Positions 1-5,384 of a stretch of DNA of 6,279 nucleotides are shown piece by piece; position 1 is the stretch's first letter; the number at the start of each line of letters is the position of its first letter. The DNA comes from Trueperaceae bacterium. Lineage in GTDB: Bacteria > Deinococcota > Deinococci > Deinococcales > Trueperaceae. The stretch lies in NCBI GenBank assembly GCA_029210865.1, contig JARGGE010000176.1, positions 1 through 6,279 of the forward strand. Reading direction: 5' to 3'. The translations under genes were made by a program, and so were the position numbers. Below the pieces are notes generated by a model, which saw only the letters and a list, made by a program, of their open reading frames with translations, made no database searches and was not told where the DNA came from.

Positions 1-1
1 C

Positions 2-238
2 CACTACGACTACGCCTCGGGCCACTCGGGCGACTTCTGCCCCATCGGCTTCGCGGCCGGCAAGCAGCGGTTGTCGCTCTACGGCCTCCGCGACGCGCCC
101 GGGTCCGAGGCGCTGCTCGAGCGGCTGGGCAAGCACGAGACCGGCGTCGGCTGCGTGTACGTCAACAAGCGCGACGACGTCGACCGCGGCGTGCTGCGGC
201 AGCTGATCGAGCTGGCCTGGAGGCACCCGCGGGGCTGA
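2..238 (+). CDS. DUF1801 domain protein (YdhG/frataxin-like fold), 3' part only
   Basis: The gene enters from the left edge; 78 codons remain before a TGA at 236-238. The visible part reads as the C-terminal two thirds of a DUF1801 domain. There is a GFAAGKQRLSLYG stretch (family pattern: GF.P.K..ISLY), then LLERLGKHETGVGCVYVNK (family pattern LGK...GK.C.Y.KK), then DDVDRGVLRQLIELAW (family pattern 'DVD..VL..LI..S'). The family has a frataxin-like fold and includes Bacillus YdhG. An iron-handling role has been proposed for some members, but the biochemical function of this one is unknown. Full-length members are usually about 120-150 residues, so roughly 50-70 residues lie outside the window. 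The downstream NTF2-like gene begins one base after this stop, so the two are probably cotranscribed and translationally coupled. Family assignment is from recognised motifs; function is not inferred. Confidence 0.8.
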   Translation, partial: HYDYASGHSGDFCPIGFAAGKQRLSLYGLRDAPGSEALLERLGKHETGVGCVYVNKRDDVDRGVLRQLIELAWRHPRG

Positions 239-239
239 G

Positions 240-611
240 ATGACCGGAACGAAGGACGATCGGACGCCGACCGTGGACCACCGCACCCGCTTCCTCGCCT
301 ACCTCGACGCGTACGCGCGCAAGGACATCGACGCGAGCGCGACGATGCTTGCGCCGGACGCGACCCTGCGCGACCGGAACCTCTCGGTTCGCGGACACCG
401 TGCGGTCGTGGCCGAGACCGTCGAGAACTTCCGGAACGCCGACACGATCGAGATCGAAGTGCTGCAGACCTACGAGCGCGAGGACGGTGTGGCGGGGGAG
501 TTGCGCATCGTCGTGGACGGGACGGTCGAGCTCCACGTCGTCGACGTGATCGAGTTCGACGCCGCCGGCCTCATGAAGGCGATCCGGTCGTACAAGGGGC
601 GCGGCGACTGA
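240..611 (+). CDS. NTF2/SnoaL-like protein with ketosteroid-isomerase-type active-site residues
   Basis: A complete 123-residue protein from ATG 240 to TGA 609-611. Its start follows the previous stop by one base (TGAGATG), which suggests translational coupling; a GGGG at 231-234 may act as a weak ribosome binding site. The protein has the NTF2-like pattern: an N-terminal helix (about residues 14-36), the APDATLRD segment, a central helix (about 53-65) and a C-terminal beta sheet ending in HVVDVIEFDAAGLMKAIRSY. Aligned without gaps to the N-terminal half of bacterial ketosteroid isomerase (ARY...DDATVED), Tyr21 and Asp45 fall on the catalytic Tyr16 and Asp40 of the Pseudomonas putida enzyme, with the same 24-residue spacing. 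Asp102, in the VVDVIEFD strand, falls on Asp103. It may therefore be an isomerase or hydratase on a small hydrophobic substrate. The fold also serves non-enzymatic roles, so the activity is inference. Eight of 123 codons end in A or T. Confidence 0.85.
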   Translation: MTGTKDDRTPTVDHRTRFLAYLDAYARKDIDASATMLAPDATLRDRNLSVRGHRAVVAETVENFRNADTIEIEVLQTYEREDGVAGELRIVVDGTVELHVVDVIEFDAAGLMKAIRSYKGRGD

Positions 612-624
612 GCCCAGGAACGCG

Positions 625-1998
625 TCAGCCCTGCGCCGCGAGCTCGTGGAGGAGCATCGCGTAGGCCTCCTGCCCGCGCCGAAGGCTCGACAGCCGGTAG
701 AACTCGTTCGGCGCGTGCAGGTTCTCGTCGTCGAGCCCGAAGGCGAAGTCGACGGTGTACGCCCCGAGCGCCTCGAGGAACATCCCGACCACCGGGATGC
801 TCCCGCCGACGCGGGTGAAGTAGGGCTCCTTGCCGTAGAGCTTGCGGTGCACGGCCGCGGCGGCGACGTTGCCGGGGTGGTCGAAGGGCATCTCGTAGGG
901 CATGGCGCTCTGCGGGAGCTTCTGCACCGCGACCCGCACGCCGGGCGGCACGACCCGGCGCACGTGCGCCTCGATCGCGTCCGTGACCTGGGCGGGCGTC
1001 TGGTCGGCCACCAAGCGGCAGGTGATCTTGGCGTGCGCCTCGTTCGGCAGCACCGTCTTGACGCCCTCGCCCTGGAAGCCGCCCCAGATGCCGTTCACCT
1101 CGAGGGTCGGGCGCGCCCAGGCGCGCTCGAGCGTGGTGTAGCCGGGCTCGCCGTAGAGCGCGTCGACCTTCAGGTCGCGCATGTAGCTGGCCTCGTCGAA
1201 GGCCACGGCGGCGATGCGCGCCCGGTCGTCTTCGCTGAGGTCGCGGACGTCGTCGTAGAAGCCGTCGATCAGGACCTTGCCGTCGGCGCCGCGCATGCTC
1301 GCGAGGATCTGGGCCAGCGCGTGGATCGGGTTGGCGACCGCGCCGCCGTACATCCCTGAGTGCAGGTCGCGGTAGGCGCCGGTCACGTCGATCTGCACCG
1401 CGCAGAGCCCCTTGAAGGCCAGGGCGAGCGAGGGCTGGTCCTCGGCCCACTGGCCGCCGTCGGCGCTGACCACGAGGTCGCAGGCGAAGCGATCGCGGTT
1501 CGCCGCCACGAACGGCCCCATGGTCGGGCTGCCGATCTCCTCCTGGCCCTCGAAGAAGATCTTGACGTTGACCGGCAGCGTCCCCTCGGTCTTCAGCAGC
1601 GCCTCGACCGCGAGGATCGGCGCGAGCATGCCGCCCTTGTCGTCCGAGGCGCCGCGCGCGTACACGCGTCCATCGCGGACCTGCGGGTCGAAGGGATCGG
1701 CGTCCCAGAGCGCGAGCGGGTCGACCGGCTGGGTGTCGAAGTGCCCGTAGATCAGGACGGTCGGCTTCCCGGGCGCGTGCAGGAAGTCGGCGGTCACCAT
1801 CGGGTGCCCGCCGGTCTCCAGGATCTCGACGTGCTCCATGCCCGCGGCGGCGACGCGGTCGGCCACCCAGCGTGCCGCGCGGCGCACCTCCTCGGCGTGC
1901 TCGGGGAGGCTCGAGATGCTCGGGATGCGGCAGAAGTCGAGGAACTCCTCGACGAACCGGGGCTGCGCTTGGTCGAGGTAGGTCTTCCAGTCGCTCAT
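625..1998 (-). CDS. M20 family metallodipeptidase
   Basis: A 457-residue cytosolic di-zinc peptidase that should hydrolyse dipeptides or small N-acyl amino acids. Metal and catalytic residues are all present by comparison with human CNDP2: His86 and Asp88 in GHFDTQP, bridging Asp119 in ASDDKG, general base Glu153 and zinc ligand Glu154 in EGQEEIGS, Asp180 in SADGG, and His428 in ENLHAPNE. His213 in RDLHSGMYGG matches the histidine that the partner subunit donates to the active site. Arg328 in CRLV matches the lid arginine. The catalytic domain covers about 1-188 and 365-457, with the dimerisation lid between. The length is normal for the dipeptidase branch (about 450-470). The frame stays open 103 codons further upstream, but that part is low-complexity and unlike the family. 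The ATG at 1998-1996 is preceded by GGAAAGGG and gives the usual N-terminus (MSDWKTYLDQ). It is convergent with the NTF2-like gene, with 13 bp between stops. There is no signal peptide. Substrate is not determined. Confidence 0.93.
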   Translation of the reverse strand: MSDWKTYLDQAQPRFVEEFLDFCRIPSISSLPEHAEEVRRAARWVADRVAAAGMEHVEILETGGHPMVTADFLHAPGKPTVLIYGHFDTQPVDPLALWDADPFDPQVRDGRVYARGASDDKGGMLAPILAVEALLKTEGTLPVNVKIFFEGQEEIGSPTMGPFVAANRDRFACDLVVSADGGQWAEDQPSLALAFKGLCAVQIDVTGAYRDLHSGMYGGAVANPIHALAQILASMRGADGKVLIDGFYDDVRDLSEDDRARIAAVAFDEASYMRDLKVDALYGEPGYTTLERAWARPTLEVNGIWGGFQGEGVKTVLPNEAHAKITCRLVADQTPAQVTDAIEAHVRRVVPPGVRVAVQKLPQSAMPYEMPFDHPGNVAAAAVHRKLYGKEPYFTRVGGSIPVVGMFLEALGAYTVDFAFGLDDENLHAPNEFYRLSSLRRGQEAYAMLLHELAAQG

Positions 1999-2002
1999 GG
2001 GA

Positions 2003-2010
2003 CCCTTTCC
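2003..2010 (-). promoter_or_regulatory. Ribosome binding site of the M20 dipeptidase
   Basis: On the minus strand the sequence GGAAAGGG lies four bases before the ATG at 1998. It is the only good Shine-Dalgarno match near a possible start in this frame. It decides in favour of the 457-residue protein over the longer open frame reaching 2307. Confidence 0.6.
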
Positions 2011-2064
2011 GGCGCGGGCGGGCGCCGTCGGACCGCGCCTGGCGGGCGGCTCCGGCATGCGGCG

Positions 2065-2070
2065 ACGGTA
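2065..2070 (-). promoter_or_regulatory. Candidate -10 element for the M20 dipeptidase
   Basis: The minus strand reads TACCGT here, a TANNNT match about 67 bases before the start codon, giving a leader of roughly 60 bases. A possible -35 (TCGACC, 4-5 of 6 to TTGACA) lies about 19 bases upstream, a long spacing. In sequence this GC-rich a single hexamer is weak evidence. Confidence 0.2.
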
Positions 2071-2076
2071 CCGCGG

Positions 2077-2109
2077 CCGGCGAGGCACCGGTCGACGACG
2101 CTTCGCCGG
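2077..2109. repeat. Inverted repeat CCGGCGA / TCGCCGG
   Basis: Perfect 7-bp arms (2077-2083 and 2103-2109) are separated by 19 bases. The repeat spans the expected -35 region of the dipeptidase promoter candidate, so it could be an operator. GC-rich arms of this length are expected by chance fairly often. Confidence 0.25.
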
Positions 2110-2146
2110 ATCCTGGTGTGACCGGGGCGCGTGCCGATGCCCGATA

Positions 2147-2170
2147 CCCATGCTGCCCACAACGCATGGG
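2147..2170. repeat. Inverted repeat CCCATGC / GCATGGG
   Basis: Perfect 7-bp arms (2147-2153 and 2164-2170) flank a 10-base centre, so equivalent bases are 17 apart. That spacing is compatible with a dimeric regulator binding successive turns of the helix, or with a hairpin of loop 10. It has mixed-base arms, which makes it less of a composition artefact than the other repeats here. It lies about 160 bases before hicA and 150 before the dipeptidase start. Confidence 0.35.
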
Positions 2171-2240
2171 GGCGATGCCAAGACGGACCCCGTGCTCGAA
2201 GCATCCCGCACCCAGACTCGGATGACGCGCTCCTCACCAC

Positions 2241-2293
2241 GGAACCACCGGCACACGATGCGCCCACGCTGCGCTGCGCCGCCACATGGTTCC
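2241..2293. repeat. Inverted repeat GGAACCA / TGGTTCC upstream of hicA
   Basis: Perfect arms at 2241-2247 and 2287-2293, 39 bases apart. The right arm ends nine bases before the candidate -10 of hicA, inside the region RNA polymerase would occupy. HicB-type antitoxins commonly autoregulate by binding inverted repeats at their own promoter, so this is a candidate operator. The wide spacing would require looping or two dimers; evidence is weak. Confidence 0.25.
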
Positions 2294-2298
2294 ACCCG

Positions 2299-2307
2299 TG
2301 CTACCAT
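2299..2307 (+). promoter_or_regulatory. Candidate extended -10 promoter of hicAB
   Basis: The sequence TGCTACCAT combines a TGn extension with a TANNNT hexamer. Transcription would start around 2313-2315, giving a short leader that contains the GGAG ribosome binding site at 2321 and the hicA ATG at 2331. No convincing -35 is visible 16-18 bases upstream, which is acceptable for an extended -10 promoter. Confidence 0.4.
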
Positions 2308-2320
2308 TCCCGTGCGTCGC

Positions 2321-2324
2321 GGAG
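2321..2324 (+). promoter_or_regulatory. Ribosome binding site of hicA
   Basis: GGAG sits six bases before the ATG at 2331. It selects this start over an in-frame ATG at 2286, which would add 15 residues (MVPPVLPF...) not typical of HicA toxins and would begin upstream of the candidate promoter. Confidence 0.6.
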
Positions 2325-2330
2325 CACCCT

Positions 2331-2579
2331 ATGGGCAAGGTCGACAAGCTGCTCGAGCGAGCCCGTCTGGCGCCGAACCAGGTCCGCTTCGCCGACGCCG
2401 TTCGGCTCGCCGAAGCCCACGGGTTCGTCCACGTCCGAACGAGGGGGAGCCACACGATGTTCAAGCACGCGCGTCAGCGGATGCTGCTCAACCTACAGAA
2501 CGACGCCGGTCACGTACCGGCGTACCAGGTCCGGCAACTGCTCGCCACCATCGCGGCGGTATCCGGCGCGGAAGGCTGA
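2331..2579 (+). CDS. hicA: HicA family toxin (mRNA interferase), type II toxin-antitoxin system
   Basis: An 82-residue protein with the compact double-stranded-RNA-binding fold of HicA toxins, which cleave mRNA independently of translation and are neutralised by HicB. The N-terminal helix (about 20-31, FADAVRLAEAHG) is followed by strands carrying RTRGSHTMFKH. The GSH motif places the catalytic histidine at residue 41. The C-terminal part reads MLLNLQNDAGHVPAYQVRQLL, characteristic of the slightly longer HicA subgroup with a LN.Q...G...YQVRQ signature. Nothing is missing, so the toxin looks intact. It precedes hicB by seven bases, the toxin-first order usual for hicAB. About 12 of 82 codons end in A or T (CGA, CGT, GTA, GAA, CTA, CAA), clearly more than in the decarboxylase nearby, which suggests separate ancestry. 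The symbol is family-based. Confidence 0.9.
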   Translation: MGKVDKLLERARLAPNQVRFADAVRLAEAHGFVHVRTRGSHTMFKHARQRMLLNLQNDAGHVPAYQVRQLLATIAAVSGAEG

Positions 2580-2586
2580 GTTCACC

Positions 2587-3003
2587 GTGGTCAACGCCGA
2601 TCGCTACAGCACCCACGTCTTCTACGACGAGGAGAGCGCAGGCTTCGTCGCCGTCTCGCCCGAGGTCCCAGGCGTGTCCGCGGTCGGCCCCACACGCGCC
2701 CGGGCCCTCGCCGGGTTCGCCGTCGTACTCGACCTGGCGCTCGACACCTTTCGCGCCGAGGGATGGCCCATCCCGGACCCCGCGACCGCGCCCGATCCGG
2801 AGCTCCCTAGCGGCGAGTTCCGAATCCGAATCCCGCGCACCCTGCACGCCCTCCTCTCGCGACGCGCCGAGACCGAGGGCGTCTCGCAGAACACGCTCGT
2901 CGTCGCCCTGATCGCGCACGGCTTGGCCTGCGAGGCTGCCGGCGGCACGGGGCGATCCCCCGCGACCGAGGTGCGGTCTCGCGTTCCGGTGGCTGGAGAC
3001 TGA
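2587..3003 (+). CDS. hicB: HicB family antitoxin with C-terminal ribbon-helix-helix domain
   Basis: A 138-residue partner of the preceding HicA. Residues about 7-62 form the HicB N-terminal domain with its degenerate RNase-H-like fold (VFYDEESAGFVAVSPEVPGV, then a helix rich in Ala and Arg, then GWPIPDP); this part covers and blocks the toxin. Residues about 77-114 (GEFRIRIPRTLHALL ... EGVSQNTLVVALIAHGL) are an Arc-type ribbon-helix-helix DNA-binding domain, so the protein should autorepress the hicAB promoter. No ATG is available. The chosen start is GTG 2587, the first start codon in frame after the hicA stop, with GGAAGG at 2570-2575 eleven bases upstream; translation is probably coupled to hicA. 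The frame continues open upstream to 2131 but only as a shadow of hicA and the leader. About 18 of 138 codons end in A or T. A 20-residue polar tail follows the DNA-binding domain. Confidence 0.88.
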   Translation: MVNADRYSTHVFYDEESAGFVAVSPEVPGVSAVGPTRARALAGFAVVLDLALDTFRAEGWPIPDPATAPDPELPSGEFRIRIPRTLHALLSRRAETEGVSQNTLVVALIAHGLACEAAGGTGRSPATEVRSRVPVAGD

Positions 3004-3029
3004 CGCACACCCGCCGGCCGGTCATCGCC

Positions 3030-3042
3030 CGCTCCGCGAGCG
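3030..3042 (+). terminator. Weak hairpin after hicB
   Basis: CGCTC and GAGCG form a 5-bp stem around a 3-base loop, 27 bases after the hicB stop. There is no T-run, so it is not a classical intrinsic terminator. It is the only compact stem directly after the operon. Confidence 0.2.
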
Positions 3043-3108
3043 CCCGACCCACCCCGATCCGCGTCCCGACGTCCCGCGCGCATCACCGCGGCGGGCCGCC
3101 CCTCCGCG

Positions 3109-3114
3109 TAGGCT
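3109..3114 (+). promoter_or_regulatory. Candidate -10 element of the decarboxylase gene
   Basis: TAGGCT matches the TANNNT -10 consensus typical of high-GC bacteria. Transcription would begin near 3121, giving a leader of about 64 bases. No clear -35 hexamer is visible. The placement, between the hicB end and the ribosome binding site, is sensible. Confidence 0.35.
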
Positions 3115-3161
3115 GGCCGGCACACCCCAACGCATGCGCCCCCCGCCGGCCCATCGGCCGG
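3115..3161 (+). repeat. Two mutually exclusive hairpins in the decarboxylase leader
   Basis: CCGGCC (3146-3151) and GGCCGG (3156-3161) form a perfect 6-bp all-GC stem with a CATC loop, ending 12 bases before the GGAGG ribosome binding site. The same left arm can instead pair with GGCCGGC at 3115-3121 (7 bp with GCCGGCC at 3145-3151). The two structures exclude each other. This could affect translation, or be a by-product of GC-rich sequence. No known riboswitch is recognised. Confidence 0.3.
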
Positions 3162-3173
3162 TCCCGCGCCCAT

Positions 3174-3178
3174 GGAGG
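3174..3178 (+). promoter_or_regulatory. Ribosome binding site of the decarboxylase
   Basis: A full GGAGG lies six bases before the ATG at 3185. This selects the 489-residue protein over an in-frame ATG at 3134, which would add 17 proline- and arginine-rich residues and has no ribosome binding site. Confidence 0.75.
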
Positions 3179-3184
3179 CCCGTC

Positions 3185-4654
3185 ATGCTCGACCCCGCCG
3201 CGCCCGCCGCCGTGCACGAGACCCTCGACCCCGCCGACCTCGAGGGCCTGCGCGCGCTGGCGCACCGGATGGTCGACGACGCCTTCGGCGACCTGACCGG
3301 CCTCGCCGATCGGCCCGTCTGGCGCCCGTTCCCCGAGGACCTGGCGCCGCGCTTCGAGACCCCGGCGCCGCGGACGGGCGTCGGCGTCGAGGCCGCCTAC
3401 GAGCGGTACCGCACCGACGTCCGGCCGTACCTCATGGGCAACGACCACCCGCGCTTCTGGGGCTGGTACACGGGCAACGGCACCATGGTGGGCGCGCTGG
3501 GCGCCTTCCTGGCGGCGGCCGCCAACCCGAACCTCGGCGGCGGCAACCACGCGGCGGTGCGCGTCGAGCAGCAGGTGGTGCGCTGGTGCGCCGAGCTGCT
3601 CGGCTTCCCGCTCGACGCCGGCGGCCTGATGGTCGGCGGCGCCTCGATGGCCAACCTGGTGGGCTGGACCGTCGCCCGGCACGTGCACGCCGGCGTCGAC
3701 GTCCGTGCCGAGGACGTCGCCGCCATGCCGGAACCCCTCGTGGCGTACGCGTCCGAGGAAGTGCACTCGTGCCACAAGCGCTCGGCGGAGCTCCTCGGCC
3801 TCGGAGCGCACGCGCTGCGGCTGATCCCCACCGACGACGCGTACCGCATCGACCTCGCCGCCCTGCGTCGGGCCATCGACGAGGACCGCGCCGCCGGTCG
3901 CAAGCCCTTCCTGGTGGTCGGCAACGCCGGCACCATCAACACCGGCGCCATCGACGACCTGGACGGAATCGCCGACCTGTGCGCCGCGGACGGCCTGCGC
4001 TTCCACGTCGACGGCGCGATCGGGGCGATGATCGGCCTCGCGCCGGCGCTGGCGCCGCTCATGCGGGGCATCGAGCGGGCCGACTCGGTCGCGCTCGACC
4101 TCCACAAGTGGATGCACGTGCCCTTCGAGGCGGGCATGGTGCTCGTGCGCGACGCGGACGCGCAGCGCGAGGCCTTCGCGACGTCGCCCGCTTACCTGGC
4201 GCACGCACCCCGCGGCCTCGCGGGCGGCGCCACCTGGCTCACCGACTTCGGGCTCGAGCTCTCGCGCGACTTCAAGGCCCTCAAGGTCCGGCTGTCGTGG
4301 TTGGACCGCGGCGTCGACGCCTACGGCCGGATGATGCAGCGCAACGTCGACCAGGCCCACCATCTGGCGGCGCGCGTCGAGCGCGAGCCGCTGCTGGAGC
4401 TGATGGCGCCCGTCGGCCTCGACATCGTCTGCTTCCGCGTCCACCCCGAGGGCTGGAGCGAGGAGCGCCTGGACGCGCTCAACCGCGAGCTGCTCATGCG
4501 CAGCCACGAGAGCGGGGTCGCGGTGCCGTCGTACACGACGCTCGACGGGAAGTACTGCCTACGGGTGGCCATCGGCAACCACCGCTCGACGTTCGCGGAC
4601 TTCGACCTCTTCGTCGACGCGCTGCTGGCGATGGTGCCGCAGATCGAGGCCTGA
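3185..4654 (+). CDS. Group II PLP-dependent amino-acid decarboxylase (AADC-like)
   Basis: A 489-residue cytosolic enzyme of the aspartate-aminotransferase fold. It carries the landmarks of group II decarboxylases (aromatic L-amino acid, glutamate and related). These are HPRFWGWYTGNG (88-99) at the substrate end, the EQQVVRWCAELLGFP helix (128-142), GGAS (151-154), His194 that stacks on the cofactor ring, GTINTGAIDD (249-258), Asp276 in FHVDGAIG, and Lys308 in DLHKWM as the PLP Schiff-base lysine. Spacing from Asp276 to Lys308 (32) equals that of AADC Asp271 to Lys303. Tyr337 in AYLAH falls exactly where AADC has Tyr332 on the mobile catalytic loop, which favours decarboxylation over aldehyde synthesis. 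Unusual points: VDGAIG replaces the common VDAAYG. The substrate cannot be read from the sequence; aromatic amino acids, diaminobutyrate or glutamate are all possible. Nearly all codons end in G or C. No partner gene adjoins. Confidence 0.9.
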   Translation: MLDPAAPAAVHETLDPADLEGLRALAHRMVDDAFGDLTGLADRPVWRPFPEDLAPRFETPAPRTGVGVEAAYERYRTDVRPYLMGNDHPRFWGWYTGNGTMVGALGAFLAAAANPNLGGGNHAAVRVEQQVVRWCAELLGFPLDAGGLMVGGASMANLVGWTVARHVHAGVDVRAEDVAAMPEPLVAYASEEVHSCHKRSAELLGLGAHALRLIPTDDAYRIDLAALRRAIDEDRAAGRKPFLVVGNAGTINTGAIDDLDGIADLCAADGLRFHVDGAIGAMIGLAPALAPLMRGIERADSVALDLHKWMHVPFEAGMVLVRDADAQREAFATSPAYLAHAPRGLAGGATWLTDFGLELSRDFKALKVRLSWLDRGVDAYGRMMQRNVDQAHHLAARVEREPLLELMAPVGLDIVCFRVHPEGWSEERLDALNRELLMRSHESGVAVPSYTTLDGKYCLRVAIGNHRSTFADFDLFVDALLAMVPQIEA

Positions 4655-4658
4655 TCGG

Positions 4659-4686
4659 CGACGCTCCCGGCGCGGCGCGCGCGTCG
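4659..4686. terminator. Possible bidirectional hairpin between decarboxylase and HAD gene
   Basis: In the 55-base gap between the two convergent stops, CGACGC (4659-4664) and GCGTCG (4681-4686) can pair around a GC-rich 16-base loop that may fold further. A 10-bp palindrome (GGCTCGAGCC, 4687-4696) follows. No T-run is present on either strand, so termination is a guess based mainly on location. Confidence 0.25.
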
Positions 4687-4709
4687 GGCTCGAGCCGCCG
4701 CACGCTTCG

Positions 4710-5384
4710 CTAGATCGCCGGCAGCGACCGCACCACGTGAGGCGTGATCGCCCGCGCCCGTGCGACGTCGACCACGCCGTTCGTGACGAACAGGCAGGTC
4801 GCGCCGGCCGCGATCGCGGCGCGCGCGCCCGCCTCGCTGTCCTCCACCACCAGGCAGCGCGCCGCCGCCACCCCCAGGCGCTCCGCGGCAAGCAGGTAGC
4901 CGTCGGGGTGCGGCTTGCCGCGCGCGACGTCCTCGACGGCGACGCGGACCTCCAGGTGCCGCGCCCAGGCGTGCGGGGCGAGCGAGGCCTCGACCATCGC
5001 ACGCGGCGAGTTCGAGACCACCGCCCGGCCCCGCCCGGCAGCGGCCACCGCCTCGACCCACGCATCGGCGTGGGGCATCGGTCGGGCGTCGGCTAAGTCG
5101 CCGATCAGGCGCTCGACCACCCGCGCCCAGAAGGCCTCCGCGTCGCCCGTCAAGCCGAAGCGCTCGCGCAGGATGCGGGTGCTGGTCGCGCGGTCGTTGC
5201 CGTGCAGCGCTCCATGCCCGTCGGCCGGCAGGTCGCCGCCGAAGTCGGGCATCACGGCGCGCAGCACCGCGAACCAGATCGGTTCGCTGTCGATCAGGGT
5301 GCCGTCCATGTCGAAGAGCACGGCGGCGAAGGCGAGGGGGTCCGGGATCGTGGGGTCGCGGGTCACGGGACCATCATCGCGCAC
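4710..5384 (-). CDS. HAD superfamily phosphatase, beta-phosphoglucomutase-like
   Basis: A 224-residue cytosolic haloacid-dehalogenase-type hydrolase with all four motifs. Motif I is DMDGTL (nucleophile Asp25, acid/base Asp27) followed by IDSEP, the signature of the beta-phosphoglucomutase/YcjU/GPP group. Motif II is Ser124 in VVSNSP, motif III is Lys157 in GKPHPDGYL, and motif IV is Glu181-Asp182 in VVEDSEAG. The cap is a helical C1 insertion (about residues 38-105). It should remove phosphate from, or isomerise, a small phosphorylated metabolite; the substrate is unknown. The only in-frame starts are GTG 5384 and GTG 5366; neither has a recognisable ribosome binding site. The frame opens right after the stop at 5442-5444 that closes the shifted reading of the membrane protein upstream. 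The gene is therefore probably cotranscribed with it and may be translated by coupling. The start is uncertain by six residues. It converges on the decarboxylase. Confidence 0.9.
   Translation of the reverse strand: MRDDGPVTRDPTIPDPLAFAAVLFDMDGTLIDSEPIWFAVLRAVMPDFGGDLPADGHGALHGNDRATSTRILRERFGLTGDAEAFWARVVERLIGDLADARPMPHADAWVEAVAAAGRGRAVVSNSPRAMVEASLAPHAWARHLEVRVAVEDVARGKPHPDGYLLAAERLGVAAARCLVVEDSEAGARAAIAAGATCLFVTNGVVDVARARAITPHVVRSLPAI

Larger units (their letters stand above)
1999..2330. other. Divergent intergenic region between the dipeptidase and hicA
   Basis: This 332-base stretch separates genes transcribed away from each other and must carry both promoters. I see no convincing gene in it; frames open across it (plus strand 2131-2586, minus strand up to 2307) are low-complexity and lack family resemblance. 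It holds three perfect 7-bp inverted repeats (2077-2109, 2147-2170, 2241-2293), a candidate -10 on each strand and the ribosome binding sites of both flanking genes. Its base composition is less extreme than that of the dipeptidase, like the hicAB genes to its right. Confidence 0.6.

Noticed and set aside
646..2121. Long plus-strand open frames (646-1359 and 1360-2121) across the dipeptidase
   Set aside because: They are antisense to a complete M20 enzyme with all metal ligands. Their translations are rich in Val, Arg, Glu, Leu and His without motifs, as expected from the opposite strand of GC3-biased coding sequence.
1999..2307. 103-codon N-terminal extension of the dipeptidase
   Set aside because: The extension is Arg/Pro-rich with no family resemblance. 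The ATG at 1998 has a good ribosome binding site and gives the standard length.
2131..2586. Upstream extension of hicB from an ATG at 2131
   Set aside because: It would overlap the whole of hicA in another frame and adds sequence unlike HicB. The GTG at 2587 gives a normal domain start.
3083..4507. Long minus-strand frame (474 codons) across the decarboxylase
   Set aside because: It is antisense to a gene with every PLP-enzyme landmark and shows low-complexity Val/Gly/Arg/His/Glu-rich translation.
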